A stretch of DNA of 64,000 nucleotides, from NCBI GenBank assembly GCA_965229685.1, contig OZ245920.1:2294001-2358000 (forward strand), in the 5' to 3' direction. A model generated the notes under the pieces. It was not told the origin of the DNA. It ran no database searches and saw only the letters and a list, made by a program, of their open reading frames with translations. Shown here in pieces: positions 27,135 to 35,543 of this stretch. The stretch is from Pacificispira sp033344895. Its GTDB lineage: Bacteria; Pseudomonadota; Alphaproteobacteria; UBA8366; Aestuariispiraceae. The position numbers and the translations under genes are program-made. Numbering within the stretch: position 1 is the stretch's first letter; each line of letters begins with the position of its first letter.

Positions 27135-27998
27135 ATGTTTATGCATTTCAAACAACTCCGCGTGCTTGTCGCAGTCGTCGAATGCCAAGGGGTCACCGCG
27201 GCGGCAGAGCGGCTCAATGTTTCCCAGCCTGCCGTCTCAACGGCGTTGAGGTCGTTGGAGGAACAGGTGGCCGCCACGCTGTTTGAGCGGTTCAGCGGCG
27301 GAAGACGGACCAAGCCGACTGCCGCCGGACTGAAACTGTATGCCGAAGCGAAAGAGATCCTCAAACGCTGGGACACCGCGGTCCGAAGTCTGAAAGCCGC
27401 TGACAGCCGTGCGCCCGCACTCCGGCTTGGCGTGCTTCATACGCTTGCCGCTGCCGATGTCGCCCAGGCGCAGGCTGTCCTCGCCAAAGAGGCCTCGAAC
27501 TGGCGATGGCAATTGCGCGAAAGCGATGCGTCGTCCCTTGCTTCCGATCTGGAACAGGGGCGCGCCGACCTGCTGTGGACCGTGGTTGATGGAACCGATC
27601 CGATGTCACGCCCCCTGTGGCATGAACCCTATGTGGCCATGGTGGCGAAATCCCATCCCCTGGCCCGCAGCGGCCGCCTGAGCATTCAGGTTCAGGATCT
27701 CGAAGGGGAACGCATCATACTTCGCGGAACATGCGAGTTGCCAAACAACACGCTGCGCAATGCGGGCCTGACGATCCGCCCTGCGGCGCGGACCGACCGC
27801 GATCAGTTGGCGATGTCCTACGTCGCGCGTGACGTCGGATATGCCATCGCCCCGCGCAGCCTCGCCACATCCGACGTCGTGCCGCTATCCGTTTCCGATC
27901 TTGGTCTATCCAGATGCATCGGAATTCGCTGGAACCGGAGCGACTTCCAGGACGCAGCGGAGGCCCTCGGAACCGTTCTGGCGGAACTGAGGCGTTAG
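27135..27998 (+). CDS. LysR family transcription regulator
   Basis: 287 residues. The N-terminal winged helix is clear: FKQLRVLVAVVECQGVTAAA, then LNVSQPAVSTALRSLE and LFERFSGGRRTKPTAAG. The rest is a periplasmic-binding-like effector domain. A second ATG at 27141 (MHFKQLR) is also possible; the one at 27135 has GATAAGG just before it. The gene is divergent from the EamA transporter, the classic arrangement for LysR control of the neighbour across their shared AT-rich region (27043-27134). Effector unknown. Confidence 0.85.
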   Translation: MFMHFKQLRVLVAVVECQGVTAAAERLNVSQPAVSTALRSLEEQVAATLFERFSGGRRTKPTAAGLKLYAEAKEILKRWDTAVRSLKAADSRAPALRLGVLHTLAAADVAQAQAVLAKEASNWRWQLRESDASSLASDLEQGRADLLWTVVDGTDPMSRPLWHEPYVAMVAKSHPLARSGRLSIQVQDLEGERIILRGTCELPNNTLRNAGLTIRPAARTDRDQLAMSYVARDVGYAIAPRSLATSDVVPLSVSDLGLSRCIGIRWNRSDFQDAAEALGTVLAELRR

Positions 27999-28093
27999 GT
28001 TCCGATTCGCAATGCGGCGATTGCCGGCCGGAAAGTCGAACGGCGCCGCCCCTGGAGGCGACGCCGCTTCCAAAAATCTTTCACTTAGACCTG

Positions 28094-28488
28094 TTACGCC
28101 GCCTTCAGATTGGCGTTGGCAAAGTCCCAGTTGATCAGGTTGCCGAGGAAAGCGCCCATATAGTCGGGACGGCGGTTCTGGTAGTCCAGATAGTAGGCGT
28201 GTTCCCAGACATCCATCGTGATGATCGGCGTCTTGCCTTCGACCAGCGGCGTGCCGGCATTCGGCGTCTTTTCGACGGCCAGCTTTCCGCCGTCCAGGAC
28301 CAGCCAGGCCCAGCCGGAGCCGAACTGAGTTGCGCCGGCGTTCTTGAACGCATCGGCAAAGGCCTCGTAGGACCCGAAATCCTCATTGATCTTGTCCGCG
28401 ATGTCGCCGGTCGGGGCGCCGCCGCCATTCGGGCTCATCGAATTCCAGTAGAAGGTGTGATTCCAGACCTGGGCCGCCTGGTTGAACA
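28094..28488 (-). pseudogene. sodB: 3' fragment of a second Fe superoxide dismutase gene
   Basis: This encodes the last 130 or so residues of an Fe-type SOD with the C-terminal metal ligands (DVWEHAYYLDYQNRRPDY), but the first 70 residues are missing. It matches the intact sodB at 30531 base for base except for seven substitutions by my count, all synonymous. Similarity starts at the stop codon and breaks off at about 28488, where the sequence passes into the remains of another gene. Synonymous-only divergence says this copy was a working gene until recently, or is kept alike by conversion. A short peptide could still start at a Met-Leu-Phe context at 28492 but would lack half the active site. 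Confidence 0.85.
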
Positions 28489-28510
28489 GCACGATCTTGG
28501 TCCCGAACCC

Positions 28511-28672
28511 TTACTGATCCGGCCGGACCAGTACATGGTCGTGGATCGACGGACACTCCTCCATCGCGCGGTTCAGCAGCGAGACCTCCTGCGCCTCGAA
28601 CATGCCCGGCACAGTGACGTAACCATCCCGATGAAAGGCGGCTTCCTGATCCGAGGAAAACGTAAATGCCAT
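28511..28672 (-). pseudogene. 5' fragment of a phytanoyl-CoA dioxygenase-like gene
   Basis: The first 53 residues (MAFTFSSDQEAAFHRDGYVT, then VPGMFEAQEVSLLNRAMEE) look like the N-terminus of a PhyH-family Fe(II)/2-oxoglutarate dioxygenase. The frame ends at a stop at 28511, before the metal-binding HxD motif, where family members run to 250 or more residues. Just beyond lies the SOD fragment. So a deletion or rearrangement joined the front of one gene to the back of another. An upstream in-frame start at 28738 adds residues without family character. Confidence 0.55.
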
Positions 28673-28941
28673 GACGTCCGTCCCCATTCCCTCTGTCTGT
28701 TTCGGGAACAGTCTACCGGCGTTTGGCACTCGAATCATCGGATGTGATCAGCAAGCAGTTTGAACCGGGGGTCACAATGTCTCCCACCATTAGAAACCAA
28801 AATCATTGCAGTTCTGACTCTAAACCTATTCCTTAATTGGACCCTCCCCCAAACGCAGAGAAATCTTTACACTTCCTCTTTTGGTAGCACTCGCTGAGAG
28901 AAACTGATTAGGGTCGCTAGTGACTACGGGAGGGGATTGTA

Positions 28942-30474
28942 TTGAGCGAATACCGCTTTCTGGGTTTTGACACTTTAGAACGGCAAGCGAACGGCTTCTT
29001 CGTCGACCGGGATGACCGTATCGCCTACTGGCCCAATTCCCGAGCCCCTGGCTACGAAATTCCTCTGGACCTTGCTCGTAAGTTGAGTTCGCACACCAGA
29101 CTTGCATCCATGCCACGCCGCCCATTGACCTGGGACCAATGTATGTCCATTGGCGTGTTCGCCGCCGTGATTGCCGTAGCGACCTTCGTCTTCTTGACGA
29201 TCGACCCGCATCGACAGTTTTTTGACTACGTTTTCATGGGTGCCCATGATCGCTTTCCAGACCTATTCAGTGATATGGGCTCAGTCGGGGTCCCCGTCAC
29301 CGGCATATGTCTGATTTCAGTTCCAATCGCCTCCATACTACGTATTTGGACATCACGGTCCGTAGGGCGCTTGCGAGAATGGATCTCGTCACATTCGAAC
29401 GTGATAGAAATCCACCAGCCCAGACCGAAACCAATCCGCTTGCGATTAGACGACATTAGAGCCGAAGGGCCGGCTCCAATTACACTAAGGATTATAATTT
29501 ACCTGTCTGGCGGCGTTTTCCTTGCCGTCGGAATCGTATTGCTTTTCTACGTGCCGTTTGTTGCGCTTCGTTGGGGCGATCAAGTCGTCGGGGTGCTCCT
29601 TGGAGCTTTGCTTGTTTACGTATCAGCATCTTGCCTTATTTCACTCACTTTTCGACCGTCTGTTCGAGATTTGGAAACCTTGGACAGCACGACATTTCCT
29701 AATGAAATCGAAGAAAAGCCTCGTGCCATCCCCCTAAGCCGGAGGATGTGGCGGAATGTAATGAACACCGTTGGGTACATCTTATTTGGCGCAGTCTCGT
29801 TCGTTGTACTGATTGCACTGAGGGAGCAACCCAGTTGGTACGATCCCCACGAAGCATTGGATGCATTCTGTAGGGGCGTGATCTGGTCCACCCCAGATTC
29901 TGTTACAACCTGTGACACAGTTCCTGAAAATGCCACGCTGATGCGTTGGACTTACCGCCCGTCGGTTCATTTGACGCACGGCGACCCAGATATCAGTCGA
30001 TTTGCAAAAAGAGTGCGCGACCATATCTCCGCAGCTCTGGATGGCGCCGGTTTGAACAAAGAAGAATCCGGAATTATACGCAAAACAATTGAGATAGTTA
30101 TACGGCGGCCTGTGCAGGATGAACGGCTTGCAGGGTCCATATTTACCCGAAGAGTCGGAGTAAACGCATGGAGCCTTCAAAAGATGGAGTTCGACGTAAA
30201 CTTCTTTGAAGCGCGAGCGTCTCGGAAAAGTATAGTCGAGCGCGAAATCGCGCAAGCCGCCAGCGGACTTCATATTTCGGCGCTGGAGAACTACGACAGT
30301 TTTCTAGTGAACTGGTCACTAATTGATACGAAACGGCTCACCCTTGAGATCTTATACGATTCCCGAATGCGCTCTGGAATGCCGGCCGGCGAGGCAATAA
30401 TTTTAGCCCGCCAAATTCTAGACGAAATCTACAATGCCGGAGGTTTGGACGAGTGGCGGGGGTCCCGCCCCTAA
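28942..30474 (+). CDS. unknown membrane protein, fused form of the 21.6/22.4 kb pair
   Basis: 510 residues, no family recognised. The TTG at 28942 is chosen because it starts the motif SEYRFLGF shared with the 21604 protein, and AGGGG lies ten bases before it. Order of parts: soluble N-terminus with NGFFVD, DRI, W and PGY; four hydrophobic segments (about 62-81, 110-131, 178-198, 206-226); the loop PRPKPIRLRL between the second and third; a fifth segment near 270-290; then a C-terminal domain of about 220 residues starting YDPHEALDAFCR. That last part resembles the 22395 protein. The domain should face the periplasm. The DNA is visibly AT-richer than its surroundings and lies between an SOD fragment and intact sodB, so it probably arrived by transfer. 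Confidence 0.65.
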   Translation: MSEYRFLGFDTLERQANGFFVDRDDRIAYWPNSRAPGYEIPLDLARKLSSHTRLASMPRRPLTWDQCMSIGVFAAVIAVATFVFLTIDPHRQFFDYVFMGAHDRFPDLFSDMGSVGVPVTGICLISVPIASILRIWTSRSVGRLREWISSHSNVIEIHQPRPKPIRLRLDDIRAEGPAPITLRIIIYLSGGVFLAVGIVLLFYVPFVALRWGDQVVGVLLGALLVYVSASCLISLTFRPSVRDLETLDSTTFPNEIEEKPRAIPLSRRMWRNVMNTVGYILFGAVSFVVLIALREQPSWYDPHEALDAFCRGVIWSTPDSVTTCDTVPENATLMRWTYRPSVHLTHGDPDISRFAKRVRDHISAALDGAGLNKEESGIIRKTIEIVIRRPVQDERLAGSIFTRRVGVNAWSLQKMEFDVNFFEARASRKSIVEREIAQAASGLHISALENYDSFLVNWSLIDTKRLTLEILYDSRMRSGMPAGEAIILARQILDEIYNAGGLDEWRGSRP

Positions 30475-30476
30475 GA

Positions 30477-30510
30477 AAACGCCGCCCCCAAAGAATTGAA
30501 GACGGCGTTT
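30477..30510. terminator. bidirectional hairpin between the unknown gene and sodB
   Basis: AAACGCCG and CGGCGTTT form a perfect 8-base-pair stem around an 18-base loop in the 56 bases between two convergent genes. A short T run on each strand follows from the A/T ends of the stem. It can serve both directions. Confidence 0.6.
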
Positions 30511-30530
30511 CCCGAAAAGCTGACTGACGT

Positions 30531-31127
30531 TTACGCCGCCTTCAGATTGGCGTTGGCAAAGTCCCAGTTGATCAGGTTGCCGAGGAAAGCGCCCATATAG
30601 TCGGGACGGCGGTTCTGGTAGTCCAGATAGTAGGCGTGTTCCCAGACATCCATCGTGATGATCGGCGTCTTGCCTTCGACCAGTGGCGTGCCGGCATTCG
30701 GCGTCTTTTCGACGGCCAGCTTTCCGCCGTCCAGGACCAGCCAGGCCCAGCCGGAGCCGAACTGAGTTGCGCCCGCATTCTTGAACGCATCGGCAAAGGC
30801 CTCGTAGGAGCCGAAGTCTTCGTTGATCTTGTCCGCGATGTCGCCGGTCGGGGCGCCGCCGCCATTCGGGCTCATCGAATTCCAGTAGAAGGTGTGATTC
30901 CAGACCTGGGCCGCCTGGTTGAACAGGCCCTGATCACCCTTGTCATGCGCCGCCTTGGTGATTTCCTCGACCGTGGCGTCGTCCAGATCGGTACCGGAAA
31001 TCAACTCGTTGCACTTGGTCACATAGGCATTGTGGTGCTTGCCGTGGTGAAAGCCCAGCGTGTTCGCCGAAATATGCGGTTCCAGGGCGTCCTGAGCATA
31101 GGGCAGTGCAGGCAGTTCGATGGCCAT
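30531..31127 (-). CDS. sodB: superoxide dismutase, Fe type
   Basis: 198 residues, converting superoxide to peroxide and oxygen in the cytoplasm. The metal ligands are in order: His in NTLGFHHGKHHNAYV, His in QVWNHTFYWN, and Asp plus His in DVWEHAYYLDY. AQVWNHTFYW and FGSGWAWLV fit the Fe-preferring class rather than Mn. Full length. A nearly identical C-terminal fragment lies 2.4 kb to the left, with the large unknown gene between. Confidence 0.95.
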   Translation of the reverse strand: MAIELPALPYAQDALEPHISANTLGFHHGKHHNAYVTKCNELISGTDLDDATVEEITKAAHDKGDQGLFNQAAQVWNHTFYWNSMSPNGGGAPTGDIADKINEDFGSYEAFADAFKNAGATQFGSGWAWLVLDGGKLAVEKTPNAGTPLVEGKTPIITMDVWEHAYYLDYQNRRPDYMGAFLGNLINWDFANANLKAA

Positions 31128-31435
31128 TTGGCTATGATCCTTTCGGTCTGGCTTGAGGGTTGTCTCTTGGTGCGGCTTCGTTTCGAAACCATTCGCACCT
31201 GTACCTAATGGGCGTCTGCGTCAGGTCAACCCAAAGATTTATAAGGACATTTTTCGGTGACTCCCGGAATTCCGGGCAAAACTCTCAATACCCATAAATC
31301 CATTGCGGAAACAACCCGACTTTTGTTACAAAATTCTTTCGAAACATCGCGCCCCGGCGGCAATGCCGCTGAAAATGGCCGGGCTGTTCCGGCATATGGA
31401 ATCGAATGGGCGCATTTTGAATGGGGGGATGAAGT

Positions 31436-32041
31436 ATGGCTTCAATCCTGAGCAATCTGCGTAACACGGTTATCGCGGGCCTGATCCTGACCATCATCAT
31501 GGTCGCGATCATTTCGGCCTGGCATGCGGGGTCGTTCGCCCTCGACTATGCCTGGTGGACATTCTTCTTCCGCTGGCTCCACGTCTTGAGCGGTGTCATG
31601 TGGATCGGACTGCTGTGGTATTTCAATTTCGTCCAGATTCCCAACATGCCGAAAATTCCGGATGAGCAGAAGCCGGCCATCGGCAAGGTTATCGCGCCGG
31701 CGGCACTGTTCTGGTTCCGCTGGGGGGCCATGTCGACGATCGTGACAGGTCTCATTCTGGCCCATCTGAACGGATATCTGTCGGATGCCATCACGCTGGG
31801 CATCATGTCCGACGTGTCTCGGCACACGGCGATCGGGATCGGCATGTGGCTGGGTACGATCATGTGGTTCAATGTGTGGTTCGTGATCTGGCCGAACCAG
31901 AAGCGTGCGCTCGGCATCGTCGAGGCGGATGCCGACAGCAAGGCCAAATCGGCGCGGACGGCGATGCTGTTCTCGCGCACCAACACCTTGCTCTCCTTCC
32001 CGATGCTCTATGCCATGGTCTCGGCACAGAACATCTACTAA
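31436..32041 (+). CDS. PuuD-like (urate oxidase N-terminal type) membrane protein
   Basis: 201 residues with about five hydrophobic segments. The stretch FFFRWLHVLSGVMWIGLLWY (about residues 42-61) with its His, and the later FRWGAMSTIVTGL and GIGMWLGTIMWFNVWFVIWP, match the membrane domain of PuuD-type urate hydroxylases. The known enzyme has a C-terminal cytochrome c domain with CxxCH, which is absent here. No purine-catabolism genes are nearby, so urate oxidation is not supported and a general electron-transfer or haem-binding role is as likely. A strong terminator follows. Confidence 0.7.
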   Translation: MASILSNLRNTVIAGLILTIIMVAIISAWHAGSFALDYAWWTFFFRWLHVLSGVMWIGLLWYFNFVQIPNMPKIPDEQKPAIGKVIAPAALFWFRWGAMSTIVTGLILAHLNGYLSDAITLGIMSDVSRHTAIGIGMWLGTIMWFNVWFVIWPNQKRALGIVEADADSKAKSARTAMLFSRTNTLLSFPMLYAMVSAQNIY

Positions 32042-32063
32042 GCCGAAACACGGTTTGAATCAG

Positions 32064-32091
32064 AAAGGGCCCCGATCATTCGGGGCCCTTT
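32064..32091 (+). terminator. intrinsic terminator after the PuuD-like gene
   Basis: AAAGGGCCCC and GGGGCCCTTT form a perfect 10-base-pair stem around an 8-base loop, 23 bases after the stop codon and followed by a pyrimidine-rich stretch. The A/T ends of the stem also make it usable on the other strand for holC. Confidence 0.85.
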
Positions 32092-32146
32092 CCTTGTCTG
32101 ACGGAAGATTTCTGAAGACCAGTCATCCGCCCCGTCGGGTCTTGGC

Positions 32147-32617
32147 TCACACTTCCGACGGTTTCTCCGTGGATGCCTTCTTTTCCCACCCCCGATCGGT
32201 CTGCTGCCAATAGGTCAGCGTATGTCCAGCCTCCTTCTCCGCGGCCCAGCGAGTGCGGGCTTCCGTAACCGCCTCCTCATCACGGCCGTCGAACAGGCGG
32301 CAAACCAGTTCGAAGGAACCAATCGCGTCGGACATCGCACCGTCAGTCAGGAAGAGCACCGTGGCGCCATTGGGATTCTCGTCCTCGGGCGTCAGCCAGA
32401 TCGGCTGTTGTTCGGCATGGCCGTCCCGCCTGTCGCCATGTGGCAGAAATCCCCGGTCATCGAATGTCCAGAGATGGTCCGAGAGGGCGGAAACCCGCTC
32501 TTCCGAGCGGGCCATGACCACCGCCTTCCACTCCCGGGACAGGCACATTTCCAGCATCTTCGGCAGCGCCGCCTCCAGCGGCGTCCGCTGCAGATGATAG
32601 AAGCGGATCTCGGTCAT
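32147..32617 (-). CDS. holC: DNA polymerase III subunit chi
   Basis: 156 residues of the clamp-loader accessory subunit that contacts single-strand binding protein. The start MTEIRFYHLQRTPLEAALPKM and the middle segment PIWLTPEDENPNGATVLFLTDG are typical of alphaproteobacterial HolC. Its ATG overlaps the pepA stop (ATGA), and the pepA-holC order is conserved widely in proteobacteria, which supports the call. Its transcript probably ends at the hairpin near 32064-32091. Confidence 0.9.
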   Translation of the reverse strand: MTEIRFYHLQRTPLEAALPKMLEMCLSREWKAVVMARSEERVSALSDHLWTFDDRGFLPHGDRRDGHAEQQPIWLTPEDENPNGATVLFLTDGAMSDAIGSFELVCRLFDGRDEEAVTEARTRWAAEKEAGHTLTYWQQTDRGWEKKASTEKPSEV

Positions 32618-34095
32618 TTCGACTCGTGCACATCCGCGACGTAACGATCCAGCAGCCGTACGCCGAATCCCGTCGCTCCTTTCGGGGAGGTCGGCTTGTC
32701 CTTTGACCCCCAGGCCATGCCGGCAATGTCGAGATGCGCCCAGGGCGTATCCTGGATGAAGCGCTGCAGGAACTGGGCGGCGGTGATCGAACCGGCGCCT
32801 CGGCCACCAATGTTCTTCATGTCCGCGCAGTCGGAAGTCAGCAACTTGTCATAGGCATCGCCCAGCGGCAGCCGCCAGACCTTCTCGCCACTGGCGTTCC
32901 CGGCGGCGGAAAGCTGTTCCGAAAGATCGTCGTCATTTGAGAACAGGCCAGCATATTCATGCCCCAGGGAGATGATGATCGCCCCGGTCAGCGTTGCCAG
33001 ATCAATGATGGTCTTGGGCTTGAATTCCTGCTGCGTGTACCAAAGCGCATCCGCCAGCACGAGACGGCCCTCTGCGTCGGTATTGTGGATCTCGATCGTC
33101 TGGCCGGACATCGACGTGACCACATCGCCCGGACGCTGCGCATTGCCGTCCGGCATGTTTTCAACCAGACCGACGACGCCCACGGCGTTGACCTTTGCCT
33201 TGCGTCCCGCCAAGGCCTTCATCAGGCCGATGACGGTACCGGACCCGCCCATGTCCCATTTCATCTCCTCCATGCCGGGGCCGGGCTTCAGCGATATCCC
33301 GCCGGTATCGAAGGTCACGCCCTTCCCGACGAAGGCGACGGGCGCCTTGTTCTTTGCACCGCCGTCCCAACGCATGGAGACGAGGAAGCTTTCCCGGGTC
33401 GAGCCCTGGCCCACACCAAGCAGCGCGCCCATGCCGAGCTTCGCCATCTTCTTTTCGTTCAGGATGTCGACCTTGACGCCCAGCTCCTCAAGCTCCTTGC
33501 AGACATTGGCAAGGCTTTCCGGATAGATGACGTTCGGCGGTTCAGACACGACGTCGCGGGTCAGATAGACCCCTTCCACGACGGCGGCGCGCGGCTTGAA
33601 GGCTTTCCTGGCTTCCGCAGCGGATGCCAGGTGGATCGACACGCCTTTGACCGAAGGCTTCTCATCCGCCTTCTTCTTGGTGAAGTATTTGTCGAAACGA
33701 TAGGCGCCCAGCATCGCGCCCTCTGCCAGATCAGCCGCCGCGGCTGACAGATCGTCCGCCCCGCAATCCAGATGGACCGAAATCTGCTTGTCGCCCGCGC
33801 CGTTGCCGGCTTTGACCAGCTTGCCACCGACCGACAGCCAATCGAGCGGCTGCAGTCCTTTGCCGACCCCGAACAGCGCGATACGCGCGCATTCCATCCC
33901 TGCCGGGGCGATCAGGGTCAAGCTGTCCCCCTTCTTGCCGTTGAAGCGGTTGCCGGCCAGCGCCCGCGACACCGCGCCGCCGGATGCCTCGTCGACCGCC
34001 CGGGCGGCGGGCGGCAGATGTCCGCCCTCTTCGACACCCACGGCAAGCATTCCGGATTTCGGCAGGTCCATCTTGTCGGAAAAACTGATCTTCAT
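32614..34095 (-). CDS. pepA: leucyl aminopeptidase (M17)
   Basis: 493 residues, a two-metal cytosolic aminopeptidase. The catalytic domain has the Lys/Asp pair in VGKGVTFDTGGISLKPGPGM (about residue 260) and the family signature NTDAEGRLVLADAL near residue 335, with the metal ligands Asp and Glu. The N-terminal macro-like domain is present and the length is typical. In some gammaproteobacteria PepA also binds DNA; nothing here shows that. Coupled to holC downstream; divergent from lptF. Confidence 0.95.
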   Translation of the reverse strand: MKISFSDKMDLPKSGMLAVGVEEGGHLPPAARAVDEASGGAVSRALAGNRFNGKKGDSLTLIAPAGMECARIALFGVGKGLQPLDWLSVGGKLVKAGNGAGDKQISVHLDCGADDLSAAAADLAEGAMLGAYRFDKYFTKKKADEKPSVKGVSIHLASAAEARKAFKPRAAVVEGVYLTRDVVSEPPNVIYPESLANVCKELEELGVKVDILNEKKMAKLGMGALLGVGQGSTRESFLVSMRWDGGAKNKAPVAFVGKGVTFDTGGISLKPGPGMEEMKWDMGGSGTVIGLMKALAGRKAKVNAVGVVGLVENMPDGNAQRPGDVVTSMSGQTIEIHNTDAEGRLVLADALWYTQQEFKPKTIIDLATLTGAIIISLGHEYAGLFSNDDDLSEQLSAAGNASGEKVWRLPLGDAYDKLLTSDCADMKNIGGRGAGSITAAQFLQRFIQDTPWAHLDIAGMAWGSKDKPTSPKGATGFGVRLLDRYVADVHESK

Positions 34096-34400
34096 ATTCG
34101 AACCGTCCTCAGTGTTTGGGGCAGGAAGTCGCCGGCAGAAAAGCCCGGCATGAATGCGGGCCCGGCCTGTTCACATTTTGCCGAGCAGCCTTGACTTTAT
34201 CGCCGCCGGTCGGGAAAAGGAACCCGCCTGCGGGGTCCCGAATCGGAAATCCGGCGCGGCTGCAAGATTTCCGCATGCGCCAAGTATCTGAAAGTATTTT
34301 TAGGGATTGATGGCGATAAAAATCGTGCAGAATCAATTGCTTTCTGATAATTATTCCAAGCACGGTTCAAGCAAAGCGCACAACGCGATATCTGGTAAGA
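34096..34400. promoter_or_regulatory. divergent intergenic region pepA / lptF
   Basis: 305 bases with no gene. It holds the starts of two divergent operons. A G/C-rich imperfect hairpin (GGAACCCGCC with GGGGTCCC) lies near 34220-34240. The half nearest lptF is AT-rich (34285-34345) and is the likely promoter of the lpt operon. I see no clear operator. Confidence 0.35.
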
Positions 34401-35522
34401 ATGAAACGCATTAACCGCTATATAATGCGACAGGTGGTCGGCGTGACGGTGTTCGCGACCGTCGTGCTCTGCGTTGCGGTCATGCTCGTGCAGTCAGTAC
34501 GCCTGATTGATCTGATCGTAAATCGCGGACTGCCGCTTACGGAATTCGCCTTCATGGCATCGCTGATGGTGCCGCGCTTCGTCGCCCTGGTCATGCCCAT
34601 CGCGCTCTTCGGCGCGATGCTGTTCACCTACAACCGCATGATCAACGACAGCGAACTGGTTGTCATGCGGTCGGCGGGCATGAGCACGGCGTCCCTTGCC
34701 AAGCCCGGGCTTGTCGTCGCCGTGCTGGCAAGCATCGTGTGTCTGGGCATGACCCTTTACATCATGCCCAAGGCCGCCCAGGAGATGCGCTTTCACGTGG
34801 AAAAGAACCGTTCACAATGGGGGGCGGCGCTTCTGCATGAAGGCCGCTTCACGACGGTGGATTCAACGATCACCCTGTTCGTCAAGGAGCGCGAGGGGGC
34901 GGAGCTTTTCGGCATTCTGTACCACAATCAGGAAGACCCCGAGGCGCCCTACACGATCATGGCTGAACGGGGCGCCGTCGTCGAAACGGAATCCGGACCG
35001 CGTATCCTGGTGGTGCGCGGCAGCCGCCAGACCTTTCAGGACGGAACCCTGCACCTGGTCGAGTTCGATCGCACCGTGATCGACATTGGCGGACCGGCAA
35101 AGGGTCACAATCCCGGCTGGCGTCAACCTGAGGAGCGCCTGCTTCCGGCCCTGTTCAACCCGGACATGTCCAATACGAACGACAGATACTATGCCGACAA
35201 GCTAAGGGCCGAAGGACACAATCGATTGGCGACAGCGCTGTTGCCGATTGCCTATTCCGTCGTAGCCCTGGCCTTCGTCCTGCGCGGCGGCTTTTCACGC
35301 CAGGGCAATCTGATTTCCCTTATCGGCGCGGTCACGGCGATGATTTTAGTCCTGGTCGGACACATGTCGGCCGTTTCTGCCGCAGGCACCGACCTCAGGC
35401 TCTGGCCGGCAATCTATCTGAACGTCGCCGTCCCGACCCTGGTCGGACTTTACTTCGTCCTGCGGCCGCGCAAGCACCGTCGGCGCAGCGCCGACAGCAC
35501 CGCGCTGGCCGCGGCGGAATAA
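34401..35522 (+). CDS. lptF: LPS export permease LptF
   Basis: 373 residues, one of the two permeases of the LptB2FG transporter that pulls lipopolysaccharide out of the inner membrane. Three hydrophobic segments lie in the first 115 residues, then a periplasmic beta-jellyroll-like stretch, then three more segments at the end, the YjgP/YjgQ pattern. The start MKRINRYIMRQVVGVTVFAT is typical, and RMINDSELVVMRSAGMS near residue 80 is the conserved cytoplasmic coupling region. lptG follows after 21 bases and lptD after that, so the operon joins inner- and outer-membrane ends of LPS transport. Confidence 0.93.
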   Translation: MKRINRYIMRQVVGVTVFATVVLCVAVMLVQSVRLIDLIVNRGLPLTEFAFMASLMVPRFVALVMPIALFGAMLFTYNRMINDSELVVMRSAGMSTASLAKPGLVVAVLASIVCLGMTLYIMPKAAQEMRFHVEKNRSQWGAALLHEGRFTTVDSTITLFVKEREGAELFGILYHNQEDPEAPYTIMAERGAVVETESGPRILVVRGSRQTFQDGTLHLVEFDRTVIDIGGPAKGHNPGWRQPEERLLPALFNPDMSNTNDRYYADKLRAEGHNRLATALLPIAYSVVALAFVLRGGFSRQGNLISLIGAVTAMILVLVGHMSAVSAAGTDLRLWPAIYLNVAVPTLVGLYFVLRPRKHRRRSADSTALAAAE

Positions 35523-35543
35523 TCGGGATCGGGGGCCAGGGGG

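Noticed and set aside
31436..32041. Urate hydroxylase involved in purine breakdown
   Set aside because: The cytochrome domain is absent and no purine genes are near; only the membrane domain similarity is supported.
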